From Mytilus edulis (Eukaryota > Mollusca > Bivalvia > Mytilida > Mytilidae), in assembly GCF_963676685.1 (NCBI RefSeq), contig NC_092347.1, forward strand, positions 88,414,592-88,478,591: a stretch of 64,000 bases of DNA. Reading direction: 5' to 3'. Under the pieces are notes generated by a model, which saw only the letters and a program-made list of their open reading frames with translations, had not been told where the DNA came from and did not search any database. The stretch's first letter is position 1. The number at the start of each line of letters is the position of its first letter. Of the stretch, positions 49,476 to 60,744 are shown one piece after another. Both the position numbers and the translations under genes were made by a program.

Positions 49476-49757
49476 ACAATTGAAAGATACTCGCCCTCAC
49501 CTGTGAAACAGATATTTCTTATTGTTGATCCAACTTGTGATGTCGTCAGTAAGATGTTTGAGCCATACTTTTACACCTTGATATTTTGTTCTAGCATTTT
49601 GTAACAAAATATGTATTTAATCTGATCTTTAAGTTCCGTAGTATTCCGTAGTATTCCATCATCTGTACAAACTTCAAATTCTTTTTGTTCAGAATGTTTA
49701 TGCATGTAGATATGTTGATTAGGCTCAAGCAAAGATGATGTATAAAAATTAAAACCA

Positions 49758-49935
49758 TAAAAATTCTTAACTCTGAAGAAAATTCAAAAAGGAAAGTCCG
49801 TAATCAAATGTCAAAATCCAAAGCTTTTGTACAGGTATTTGGTACAGGTATTTTCTTATAAAGAAAATGGTGGATTAAACCTGGTTTTATAGCTAGTTAA
49901 ACCTCTCACTTGTATGACAGTCTGATTCTTATTCT
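49758..49935 (+). repeat. Short interspersed repeat, further copy
   Basis: AACTCTGAAGAAAATTCAAA, AAATGGTGGATTAAACCTGG and TTTATAGCTAGTTAAACCTC as at 22,095. Internally slightly shortened. Confidence 0.8.
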
Positions 49936-50579
49936 GCATTAGGTGCATCTTTTCATTGTCATCATGAAGACAACAGCCTTCAAAAATCTCTGTCGAATAT
50001 TTGATGTCGGGCATGTTATTTTTAAAGTCACTTCTATCAGTTTTCCAACGTCCACAGTTTAAGCATGTCCTCGTGATGGCTAATTTTAATTTGTTTCATG
50101 ATAACCTTGCCCTTGGGATTAATTGCTGAAATTATTCTATACAACATCTTCATATCCTTCCATCATTAAAAACTGTCAGTAGGTGAAAACGAAAAAATAC
50201 AAACGAGGTTCTGCTGGTTATGTCTTTAGTTTGTAACGTTGACAGCGTAATAATGAATACGTTCAGCTGGGGCATATTTTTCTGTTGTTAGTTTCAGGGG
50301 TTGGAGTCAGTTGTTCAGTGCTCGGAACACAAAAATCATGCTCGAAACATCAAATTCAGAATTTTGATTGGTTGATTTTGTAGTATGATTACAAAAAACT
50401 GACTCGAAAGTTTTATGATTTCAAGGCCTGATTTGAAGCAGGCATTTGGAAAGATATCTCTTACAATATACTTGCTGGAATTTTTACTTTTACGAACCAT
50501 GAACATAAACTATATATTTTAATACACGGTAGAGTAAATCAAATAATGATCTTATCTATAAAAACAGATTAAATCCATC
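49936..50579. other. Intergenic DNA
   Basis: Nothing recognised. Confidence 0.45.
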
Positions 50580-50735
50580 GTTTTCTACATAAGAAAATGC
50601 CTGTACCATGTCAGGAACATGAAAGTTATTTGTTATCCATTTGTTTGATGTGTTTGAGCTTTTGATTTTGCCATTTGATTAGGGACTTCCCGTTTTGAAT
50701 ATTCCTCGGACTTTAGTGTTTTGGCATTTTATTTG
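50580..50735 (-). repeat. Short interspersed repeat (minus-strand copy)
   Basis: CTGTACCATGTCAGGAACAT, TTGATGTGTTTGAGCTTTTG and TTGCCATTTGATTAGGGACT are the complement of the 22,095 family. Confidence 0.75.
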
Positions 50736-51225
50736 TTGCTCCTCCTTTTATACCAGAATGGTATTTAAGCATATCCAAGTTTTAGTCCAAATTAAAAAGG
50801 TATTTCCTCTTTTTATGAAAAAATGATTTTTTTTATTCATACGTAAATGTTCAATATAAATTTATAGACTAGAGTCCAATATCATATCGCCACACAATTT
50901 TCTGTAGTTTGAAATTCTTTTATATCAAAATCACCAAAAACAATGATTTTGAAGAAACGACTAATGAAGGCTTCCAAGCAAATTGTAATGTGGATTCAAA
51001 GTTTAAAATACATAATAAAAATCAACATTTTATACAGAACATATATTTATAATTGTATGCTTCAATATTTATTTTATATCACTTTATGACATTATAAACA
51101 CTTGGTAAATAGATGTAGGTAGAATTTGCAAATATTAAATTTGACATTGATCCTCGAAATATCAAGAAAAAATACAGATCATTGTGTGTGCAGATTTTAT
51201 TATGCCTAGATATTTGATTGATTAA

Positions 51226-51690
51226 ATATTGAAATCTATTTTTAACAACTGTCATATTCAGAAATGTGATATGGTAGTCCGAGATTACTCTGACGTCCAA
51301 CGGACACGACCCCAGCTTGTCTGGCAAAACAGCCGTTGGACGTCAGAGTAATCTCGGACTAGTGATATGGTTGCCAATGAGACAACTCTCCATCAAAGTT
51401 CAAATCTAGTAGATATAAGTAATTATAGGCAACCGTACGACCTTCAGATGAGACAAACCCAAACCGTTTAGTCGGCTATTTAAAAGACCACGACATGAAA
51501 AATTGGAAATAAATTACCTGAGAAAACAAAAGGCATAATCTGTAACAAAACGAATTAGCGAATCAGATTCTGTAATAATCGCAGACATAAATGAACGACA
51601 ACCATGGACACTGCAGGCTCCTGACTTGAGACAGGCACGTAAGGTATTTGGCAGGGTTTATCATATTTGAATGCGCCGACCTTCCCCTAA
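51226..51690 (+). repeat. Dispersed repeat (GCCAATGAGACAACTCTCC family), interrupted by a MITE
   Basis: GGTTGCCAATGAGACAACTC at 51,369 onward, ACAGGCACGTAAGG-type end near 51,640. The 5' end is split from the rest by the 87-bp element at 51,275-51,361. Confidence 0.75.
51275..51361. mobile_element. 87-bp hairpin MITE with 9-bp target duplication
   Basis: Almost pure inverted repeat: TAGTCCGAGATTACTCTGAC onward at the left matches its perfect complement ending CTCGGACTA at the right (29-bp arms, 29-bp loop). GTGATATGG flanks it on both sides (51,266-51,274 and 51,362-51,370). A 9-bp duplication is typical of Mutator-like elements, though the size alone does not prove it. Confidence 0.9.
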
Positions 51691-51765
51691 CCAGGGACAG
51701 TGCTTTTTGATTTTTTTCTCCATTCAAAAATTGTATTCTGTGTGTTTAATGTGTTTTCCTAAAGT

Positions 51766-51973
51766 ACAGTGGATTTCCTTATTATCATGGGTACCAATTC
51801 TCGTGGATTGTTGAAAACTTGCATTTTCGTGGATTTTGATTTTGCAAAAGTCTTCATAGACCCTTAACGAAAATATGTAATTCGTTGAATATTTAATTTC
51901 TTGGTTTACCTGTACTCACGAATTTGAAATCCAAGGAAATTGGTATCCAACGAATAATAGTGAATCCACAGTG
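51766..51973. mobile_element. Possible MITE with imperfect inverted ends
   Basis: Left CAGTGGATTTCCTTATTATC and right AATAATAGTGAATCCACAGTG-type end are imperfect inverse repeats, and the GGTACCAATT/AATTGGTATCC pair lies just inside. No target duplication made out. Confidence 0.5.
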
Positions 51974-54257
51974 TCTATGGAAATAAAATGCATAGTGTAT
52001 GAATGTTCTGTGTAGATATCACAAAAATACTGAACTCCGAGGAAAATTCAAACAAAAAGACCCTCTTCAAACACATTTTTTGTCATTCAACTCGTTAAAT
52101 GTTTTCCGGATTTCAATCTGATTAAAATACAGATCACGTGTCTAAGCTTGGAACACAGGTGTTTTTGGTCAGAATGCCGGGATTTCTGCTTTTCATATTA
52201 CTTTTGAATACATTTAAAAAACAAACTATATATATATTTTAATTAGTTTATAACATCTACATGTAGTACGTCATTTTGAATCTGATTGATAGGTATCTCA
52301 TTTGCAAGCGAATCACCATTTTTTATTTGTAAACTGAAAGAATAAATTAAATTAGTCCGATAAATGGTATCATAGCTATGCACTATGTTGACTAATGAAA
52401 GCGTTTGAAAACGGATCTTTATCTAAGGACGAACTTGTTTGATGATACTTATGTTAGTATGTATGTTCACACGAAAAACTAATAGTAAAATATGTATTGA
52501 AGTGCTATTTTAAACATATTGTTATAGGTCATTCAACTGTAAACACTCCATTTAAGTTTAAAATAACTGTCGGAAATTTAGAAGGGAAATTTCAAATATT
52601 TTATACTATTGATGGACAGGATTGAACCTTCGTAAAACTGTCATTAGGAAAACAATACAATGTACTTATGAAATATACACACAAAGTCCGGGAAAGTCTT
52701 ACTTCAGGGTAGACCTATTAAATTCATAACCAATAATAATGAATAATATAGGAAGTAGATATGTAAAGGTGTAGACTTTGTCATGGTCAGGATTACCTAC
52801 ATATAAACATGTGTATTTGATGTCGTTTTTACAACGATATAAATGTGTTGTGACAACAAGGACTAAACAAAGGTTAGCATATAGTTTTACTATTTTATCG
52901 TTAAGATCATGGTAAAAGTAAAGTGTAAAATAGTCAGGGTTAAATAATTCATATTAAGTGTTATACAATTTAATTCATGCAACCTACATTTGATTGATAA
53001 GTTCATGTTCAAGTGGTATTTGTATTTGTATTATCACTTTCTTTTTCTCGTGCCATTTCATATGAATAGTTTTATTTAATTATTTTAATTTCCCGAAAAT
53101 GTCTCTTTCATGAACGTAATGTTGTAGATACAGCTTAAATAGTTATTGCTGATTTTCAAGCTTCTTTTTATTTTTGCATTGGACCAACAAAAACGATAGA
53201 CATTATAGTTGCTGTAGACAAAAAAATAGCAATTTAATGTGGCTTTTTGACTCGGGAGAAACCAAATTCTAGACTAGATGTTTCATTGTCAGAAATTTAT
53301 ACGTCAGAGACATTTGAGATACATGTATTTTTAAAACCTTGTTGCAATGCAACAAGCTTACTTTCATTTTGAGTATTATATCTAGAGGTTAGATTTTTTT
53401 TTACCGTTGTCTAAAAGCAAGTTTCCCCAGAAGCGAGTCCAGTCTCGGGTCCAGTCCATCCTATGAAATGCCTAAACATGGTGTATGTTTTTTTCTCCAA
53501 TCAAGATAGCAAATATTATAAGTTAATCTAGCACCTACCTATGTTGGCTGTTATCATGACTATTGAGTTTTCTGTTTGCATAATGTTTCATCAAAAGCGC
53601 TAAAAATTAAATACGTTAAGCATAAACATAATGTTTGCAAGGTATAAAACCAAAATAATTTGGATAAAAAGAAATATATACCGGATCTGTTTATTATTTC
53701 TTTTTCGTTCAATCATATAAGGATAAGGAAATATGGTATAATTGCCTCCGCATGCCCAAGGACAAGGACATGTGTTAAATCATGGTTTCTAAAGTATTTC
53801 CGCATCTGCATTTACATTTTATTGTCTACGGAAGACAGAAACGTTAAGTCGATTTGGAGGACTGTTTCAAATAAACTGTCGAAATAAAAACAATAAATTT
53901 TCTTTTGAATTATTGCTGGAACTCATTTTTCCTTTCAAAACATCGAACTATAATACTGTAAAAGCTTGTTGTAAATTGTAAATTTATGTGGTTTAGTTAT
54001 GATTTTTTCTGTTTAGAATTGTTTTTATCTTATCGATCAATAATCGTAAATGATAAACTATGTTGTCACATCAATAGTAACTATTCACTGATCATTGGAC
54101 TTTAATAAATATAAAGTTATAAACAAAAATGACATAAAAGTTAAACTCTAGCATTTTACATGCTAGTACCCTAGTGGTGGCCTCCAATATCATGTCGTCA
54201 CTGGAAACCCTAACTTTTCCTTATCAGAGCTGTTCTGTGCTAGTTCTGTGAATCAAT
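51974..54257. other. Intergenic DNA upstream of the PGRP gene
   Basis: A 45-bp repeat scrap at 52,015-52,065 (ACAAAAATACTGAACTCCGA). A short open stretch at about 52,528-52,625 after a TTATAG acceptor-like site was considered and left out. The last 150 bp before the PGRP start contain TTTAATAAATATAAAG near 54,100, a possible but unproven core promoter. Confidence 0.45.
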
Positions 54258-54297
54258 ATGGACACGTATATAGTGCTTATATTATGTTTTGCTCGAG
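54258..54297 (+). CDS. PGRP exon 1: signal peptide
   Basis: ATG then hydrophobic codons (MDTYIVLILCFAR), donor G|GTAAGA in phase 1. Joins to the exon at 55,934 to give ...ARGVMSCDN. Short hydrophobic leader before the PGRP domain fits secretion. Confidence 0.85.
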
Positions 54298-57200
54298 GTA
54301 AGACTTATTTTTAAAGGATATTGTATCTTAAATAATAATTCTATGAAATAGCCTTCAATTAACTCAATCATTTTATGTTGCTGAAGGAGAGACAAACTTC
54401 AGAAATCACTGTTTACCGCGGAGAACTGTGTTTGCTTTATTTTATTTACGTCGGATTTATTGAGCATGTCCTTGTATGCAAACCTTCACCACAATTCGGT
54501 AAATGGAACTTATTACAGCTGCTTTGATGTTCCTATATTCCGTATTATAAACAAGGATGATATTCGGCTCTGTTTACAATAATTTCGTCAATTTGATAAG
54601 TTAATAAACTGTTACGTCGTGATCCCATTTGTTAATTAAAACCTGGCAACACATCAGCGCCTCCAAATTTATACATTTTGTATACTAGTATACAATGATA
54701 TAAGAATCTCAAGATATGTATTACCGTAGATCGCTGGCAATTGAACTGTCACTAATATATATCTGAAAATATGAGTTTAGCGGCAGATTGCCTATTATGG
54801 CAACTGTAGATTTAATAAATCACTACCACAGATTGTGGTAGCTTGAGATAAGATAAGAACAATTTAGATCACCGTGGAAACACAGGTAATGGGTCAAACC
54901 CAAACCCTTACATCGTTCATCTGTTGTGAAAGATACTATTTATGAAACACAATTTGTTTCGATGCAGCGAATTCTACAATATCGAGGCAAAGACTTTAAG
55001 TTAATTGAGTCTTTAAGGAAAGTCATTTTACATCAATCAAAATGCTTAACCTGTTCATTTATTTAAATACACTTAGGTGTAGAAATGTCAACTAAAAAAA
55101 TCACCTGAATTTATAACATAACCCAAAGCAGTATCTCATTCTTATAATATTTACAAGACAGACAAGATGTTAAATGTTTTAATTGCATTTCCAGTATCCG
55201 TATAAAAGTTTTTACTAAATTTTACAAGTTTTTACTCTTTTCTCTTGCAGTTCGTATCTCAAAGATAGGATCATTTTCTTTTTTTTTTTTGCTTATTTTT
55301 AATCAAATCCTTCAAATTTCAGTTTGTTAATGAGAGTCTATGCACTGCTTGGTTAAATAGCAACATATGTGTAGAACAATACCAGCTATGGTAATTTCAA
55401 GCAATGATGTTTCTTCTGTGACTTGTCCTTAGTTTTAAGTGTTTTGTTACTTCCTTAAGTTACTGTTTTTACTATTCCAATGTAAATATTGTCCACATTC
55501 GTCGACTAAACAACACAACATAATGTTGAACTTATAATGGCATCTGCACCTACAAGCACAAATCATTATAAAGATATGCCAATCAAACAACACAATTCTG
55601 TGTCCACACTTGCTATATTTACGACTGGGAGGGACTGTGTGCTTTTGGTTTTATACTAAGTTCAATTGTGTTCTGCTTCTTCTTAGATCCAAAACCAAAA
55701 GTATTTTTTTACGTCAGAATTAAAGGTTCAGTAACCACCAATGAGATAAGGGTCTCATTAAACTCAATAATAACCAACATAGTACTTATAGGTGAAAGGT
55801 GATTTTGAATGTAATACTAGTAGTATGGTTTATTTTATTTTATCTAAGTCACATGGGGGTTTACTTGTACACTGTAGGTATATACACGCAAAACTAATGT
55901 ACTTTTGAAAACAGTTTTGATTATATTGTGTAGGTGTCATGTCCTGTGATAATGTGGTTACCAGAGACCAATGGGGAGCCAGGCCTTCAAAGAGCATAAA
56001 CCTGATGTCAACGCCTGTTGGTTTTGTGTTCATCCATCACACAGCCATGAGCTACTGCTTTGACCAGAACGCATGCTCACAGGAACTAAAAGTCATTCAG
56101 AATTTTCATATGGACAATCGCAGTAAGTTTTTTCAAACCCCCTGTCCCTCCAAAAAATAAGTTTTGTCTTATTTTTCAGTTAAAAAAAAATTAGTAATTT
56201 TGCTGTTGTTTGTTGGATTGGGGTACAAGTACACTACTAAAATTATGCAATAAAGCTTTTTTTTCAAATAGAAACAAATTCCCCTTGTTGTTCACTTGGT
56301 AATGTGCTCTCTTCGAATACAGGGGTTAGTAGGTTTAATTCCTGGTCGAGTCATACCAAAGATTTGAAACTTTTATATAAGTATTTAGGATCGGCAAACG
56401 AACTATGTATGCAAGGCTTAATGCATACTGTACGTTACCACCACAAAACAATTCCCAGTATATATAGAAATATTTATATTATTTTACATATTCTCGTCCT
56501 GAATTGTAGACAGCAGACTTTAAACACAAGCGTATCCGCATCGTCATCGTAATCAAATATTGGGTAATGGATAGACTTTGACAAGCAGCAAATAAACAAA
56601 ACATGCAGAACGGTCAATGTTACAAAAGAGGGACGAAAGATACCAGAGGGACAGTCAAACTCATTAATCGAAAATAAACTGGACAAACAGACAAACAATA
56701 ATACTACACATGACACAACATAGAAAACTAAAGAATAAGAAACACGAACCCCACCAAAAACTAGGGGTGCTCTCAGGTGATCCGGAAGGGTAAGCAGATC
56801 CTGCTCCACATGTGGCACCCTTATGTGATAACAAATCCGGTAAATAGTCTAACTCGGGAAGTCACATTCATGAAAGGGAAGGGGATTGTAGTTACGACGT
56901 AAGGAACATATCCGATATCATTATAAAATGCTATCGTTGCGTATTTTATAAATTCGTACTATTCAGATTGTCTACAAACAAAAAATAGTGTTATAGTTTT
57001 ATATTTAAATTTGCTCCAATATTTTACAGCATGGGACGATATTGGATACAACTTTCTTATAGGAGAGGACGGTCAAGTATATGAGGCAAGAGGATGGGAC
57101 AGAGTAGGGGCACATACGTACGGCTGGAATGACGTTGCAGTTGCTTTTTCTATCATGGGGAATTTTAATGATCGTGTGCCCAACGACAAGGCTTTGACTG

Positions 57201-57403
57201 CACTTAAGAATGTAATTGCATGTGGTATTAGAATGGGAAAGATAACTCATAATTATAAAATGTACGGACATAGGGATGTAAGACAAACAGAGTGTCCAGG
57301 GAACAGTTTTTACGCTTTATTACAGACTTGGCCTCACTTTGGTCATACAAAACCAGTAAAACCAACCAGTTCATCACATCACCAGACTCAAACAAGCGGC
57401 TAA
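54258..57403 (+). CDS. Secreted short peptidoglycan recognition protein, predicted zinc amidase (three exons)
   Basis: Join 54258-54297, 55934-56122 and 57030-57403, 200 aa, all junctions GT-AG, phases 1 and 1. Residues 1-16 are a signal peptide, and the PGRP/Amidase_2 domain spans about 18-180 with RDQWGARP at 24-31, IHHTA at 47-51, a short disulfide pair C55/C61, HMDN at 72-75, DDIGYNFLIGEDG at 79-91, GAHTYGWN at 103-110, GNF at 120-122, GHRDV at 156-160 and TECPG at 163-167. By analogy with T7 lysozyme and amidase PGRPs the zinc ligands are H48, H157 and C165 with catalytic Y83, all present, so cleavage of the N-acetylmuramoyl-L-alanine bond is predicted. Length fits the PGRP-S class. The tail 184-200 is Ser/Thr/His/Gln-rich and outside the domain. 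ATTAAA at 57,454-57,459 is a candidate polyadenylation signal. Confidence 0.95.
54298..55933 (+). other. PGRP intron 1
   Basis: 1.6 kb without recognised repeat. A 19-bp near-palindrome CTACCACA-GAT-TGTGGTAG lies at 54,823-54,841, two inverted matches to the RUNX site TGTGGT. Confidence 0.6.
55934..56122 (+). CDS. PGRP exon 2: N-terminal half of the domain
   Basis: Acceptor TTGTGTAG, donor CGCA|GTAAGT. Holds the WGAR motif, first zinc histidine (IHHTA) and the C55/C61 pair. An internal ATG at 55,939 is not needed as a start because exon 1 supplies one. Confidence 0.95.
56285..56356 (+). repeat. tRNA-derived SINE head, degenerate
   Basis: CACTTGGTAATGTGCTCTC resembles an A box and AGGTTTAATTCCTGGTCGAG carries a B box with one change (GGTTTAATTCC). 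Lies in PGRP intron 2. No intact cloverleaf, so not a tRNA gene. Confidence 0.5.
56560..56925 (-). repeat. Retroelement tail in PGRP intron 2
   Basis: CACCAAAAACTAGGGGTGCT, GGGTAAGCAGATCCTGCTCC and TACGACGTAAGGAACATATC are nearly identical to 61,750-62,016, where the same tail follows the reverse transcriptase fragment. No RT sequence remains here. Confidence 0.85.
57030..57403 (+). CDS. PGRP exon 3: catalytic half of the domain and stop
   Basis: Acceptor ATTTTACAG. Begins within the T77 codon and holds Y83, H157, T163 and C165, ending in TAA at 57,401-57,403. Confidence 0.95.
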
Positions 57404-57645
57404 CCCCGTCATTGGTTGTGGTTGGGACACGGTTGGGAAGAAATATACTGTATATTAAAGAATCGTGTTTGTCTGTTTGAGTAGTTTTATGTGTGCATGT
57501 GTGTGTTTTTGTTTTCAGAAAATGAATTAATGTTATACATTGTAACTATTTTTCATGCATCCTTTTGTGTCACATGATAAATTCTGAAAAAAAATCTGTG
57601 TTAAGTGCTTTTTAAAGTCGAAATGTCATTATAAGGTTGTGACTT

Positions 57646-57815
57646 ATTAACTCATCATAGTCTAGATACCAGGATTCTTATTCAAAAGACTTATTAGTTG
57701 CCCTCGAATAAAAAGTTACAAGGTCAAATAAAACAAAAAGTTCAAGAGCGATGAGGGCCCAAAATTCAGCAAGATTTTGCCAAATACTGCTAGTTAGGAA
57801 ATCTATTCTTGAGGT
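57646..57815 (+). repeat. Dispersed repeat fragment after the PGRP gene
   Basis: AACTCATCATAGTCTAGATACCAGG-type start and CAAGAGCGATGAGGGCCCAA, then GATTTTGCCAAATACTGCTA, as in the 45,060 family. Followed by a run of about 20 A at 57,838-57,858. Confidence 0.65.
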
Positions 57816-57892
57816 AGAAAATCATTTGTTTTTCTATAAAAAAAAAAAAAAAAAAAAAGAAATACGTTTGGTAAACAGTTGAATATAATATA

Positions 57893-58011
57893 GGGTTATT
57901 GCATGAATATTGGGGAATATTGTCCCGAGTAGAATTTTATATTGCACGAGCTTGCGAGTCCAATATATGTTCTACGAGGGACAATATTCCCCAATATTCA
58001 TGCAATAACCC
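57893..58011. repeat. Perfect 34-bp inverted repeat with 51-bp loop
   Basis: Arms 57,893-57,926 and 57,978-58,011 are exact complements, beginning GGGTTATTGCATGAATATTG and continuing with GGGAATATTGTCCC. The loop holds CACGAGCTTGCGAGTC. Confidence 0.95.
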
Positions 58012-58013
58012 TT

Positions 58014-58183
58014 TTATTGTATAGCAATATAATATTTGAAAGTAAAAATTGGTTTAAAATAATATTTTGTCATTGATGACGTCATGAATTTTGAAGATTT
58101 ATTGCACTAGTGCAATAATAGAATTTATTGCACGATAACTTTTGGTTACTTTCTGTTGGAAATATTATATTGCTATACAATAA
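58014..58183. mobile_element. 170-bp MITE with 24-bp perfect terminal inverted repeats
   Basis: TTATTGTATAGCAATATAAT plus ATTT at 58,014-58,037 is the exact complement of 58,160-58,183. The interior includes a TTGCACTAGTGCAA palindrome. Abuts the 34-bp palindrome on its left, so the two may be parts of one element. Confidence 0.85.
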
Positions 58184-59960
58184 TAAATGATATTGTGTCA
58201 AATACGAATTTTATCATATCATTTTCAATCATGTCTAATCAATTCTGAAAATAGGTTATCAGTTTATATGAATTCTATTTAGATATTTATAATATTATCT
58301 CGGTCGACAGTTTTACATGTATAAACCGTAAAAAAAAACTTTCTATTTCCTTCAATAAACTTCTAATATGATCATAAATTATTACGTCTACTGGTGTTTT
58401 AGGGTGCTAAATCAAGCAAATGTGAATATATCTTGAACTACATGTTTTGATTGCATTTGAATTCTGCACGAATATTTCCCAGGCATTGCACTAGTTCACA
58501 TCCATGTGTTATTATCATAATTATACAGTATTTTAACAGCAGATTATATAATATTAAAATTACCCTAAGAGCTATACATCATATATCAATTCACATATAC
58601 AAGACTCATACAAGTATTTATAATAAAATATCAATTTTTTAGCATATGAGAATCGAACAGTTATAACTTTTATCAGATGCAAAAGAGATGATAAGATTTA
58701 TAAAAATCTTAATTAAAATAGCTTACATATGCATGAAACTATGCTTTAAAATTTGCTGATGAACAACATTTTTTTTTTAAATGGGCATGGTAAAATAAAA
58801 AGTCAACAAAACAGTACAAATAAAAATGAATTAGAAATTCAAAAATTTCAGTTATGAATTTAAAAAAATAATCATATCTGATCCCTTTTTATATAAAAAA
58901 AAATATGTGCAGACATACATGTAAAACAAAAACATAATGGTTTACAAACATAGATAAATAAATATTCTAATTATTGAATGTCTATCGAAGAAAAAATCCG
59001 AACAGTACACAATCGTGCTGAATTATTGATAAACAGACTTTCAAGGCTTAAAGAAATTTAATCAGACAAGTCGAAAAGAAAGCCTCTCAAGCAACACGTA
59101 CGAATTTTTTTTAAACTCATACCATTAGAGATGTAACGAAATCACTAATAAATGATCTAATTTGTTGTCTATATTCAACTATTTTTACTACTGCTAAAAA
59201 ATAATAGGCGTGATAACGAACAAAAGACGAAATTCGAATATATTCTAAAGTTATGACAATCCTAAGACCAACTTAAGACACCTAAATTGGTATCCTAAAG
59301 TTAGGACAATTCCTAGGATTTTCCTTAGTTGCGACATGTTTGATAAACCCAATAGGACTAAGATGTGTCCTAAGTTGGTCTAAGGACACGTCCTAATCCT
59401 AAGAGAGCTTCGATAAACAGGCCCTTGGGTCCTCAAATTGACATACTCTTCAACTTCGTACTTTTATTTTATTTTATTTTCATTTTAGCGAGATTAATAA
59501 GACTTCTGACGAAATGTACGTCTGATGTTAAATTGTTTAAGTCTGTTAAGTATGGTGTTAACTATGATACACACAGCAGACCAGCAAGGCATATGAATAG
59601 CAAGTCACGCCAAAAGCTAGCTCGATGTTTACCTATTTCAATATTTAACATTTATTAGATCTATATAACAACAAAAAAGTATGCTAAGATTAAGCACGCA
59701 TTGTAGAATAAGAAGCATTTACAAGTTACGTATTTTAGAAAGCTGTAACATACATTATGAGAAAATAAAACGGCGGAATTAAAACAATACGAGTAAAAAG
59801 GTGTATACAGCCTATGACAAGGCGGTGACTAGTTTTCCAATAAGGATCTTCAATAATCAGGGAACTAAAAATCAAAACACAGGATCAAAATTATAAAAAA
59901 AAACAGTCAAAGTTACCCAATTCTACTTGATTTTACAATTCTATTTGTTTTTCTGTAATG
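58184..59960. other. Intergenic DNA
   Basis: Mostly AT-rich and featureless. At about 59,250-59,425 there is a cluster of CCTAAGTTGGTCT, GTCCTAAGTTGGTC and CCTAATCCTAAGAG with inverse matches (AAGACCAACTTAAG), probably a degenerate inverted-repeat element ending near CGATAAACAGGCCC. Confidence 0.45.
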
Positions 59961-59984
59961 GTGTACTCCTCTGTTCGGGATATG

Positions 59985-60100
59985 GGAGTTGAACGCTCAC
60001 ACTCGAGTTTGTTGTTGGTTGATTGGGGAGTTGAACGCTCACAATCGAGTACTCCTCTGTCCGGGATTGGGGAGTTGAACGCTGACATTCGAGTTTGTTG
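59985..60100 (+). repeat. Three-copy repeat GAGTTGAACGCTCACAnTCGAGT
   Basis: Copies near 59,988, 60,030 and 60,072 share GAGTTGAACGCT and TCGAGT, with variable spacers containing TTTGTTGTTGGTTG or ACTCCTCTGTCCGGGAT. Confidence 0.85.
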
Positions 60101-60744
60101 TGGTTGGTAGATGTCTGTCATAGTTATGTATTTCGTTTAATATTGTAAAATATATCAAACACTCGTATTTCTCGTTTGAATTGTTTTACAATCTGTCATC
60201 CCAGGGCCATTTTAAAACTGTACTACTAACTTATACAGTATTTGTTTCGCACATTGCTGACGGCTGTTAAAGTACTGTGACATGTACTGGATCCCATATT
60301 TGTCCTTTCTTCGTTAATGGGATAATGACAATCATACCACAACTCAGAACTTTTATTTTATTATGTATCTTACAATATGCCTGCAACAAAAATTGAAAGA
60401 AACATGTATTATTCATGATACATACCTGATACATGAACACACAAAATACGAACGATAATAACATTTGATATCGTACAGAACATATATACATTGCACAAAA
60501 GTCAGGTTAACAAATGGTTTCTGCTTGTCAATGTAGACTGAATTGCATTCTTGTCTTACATATACAAGACTTTCTAAACATTATAAAAGGCTTGTATGTG
60601 CTAAATATCATCATAACAACACTGTATGTGCTTTATGTATGCTAAAGCAAACCAAGATCTATAAAGGCTTTACTATGTTGTTGAAGATATAGCAATTGTT
60701 TACAAATTAAAGCTTAACTGCTCGAATACATTGAATATAAAAAA

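Noticed and set aside
52528..52625. Possible terminal exon (acceptor-like TTATAG, open stretch with KITVGNLEGKF, then TGA)
   Set aside because: Weak acceptor, no cysteines or known domain and no partner exon nearby. Cannot be distinguished from chance.
54190..54230. NF-kappaB site upstream of PGRP (GGAAACCCTAACTTTTCC)
   Set aside because: Neither half reaches the ten-base kappaB consensus. Too weak to list.
59425..59658. 77-codon frame with hydrophobic start
   Set aside because: The hydrophobic part comes from a T-rich tract and the rest resembles repeat DNA. No splice or promoter support.
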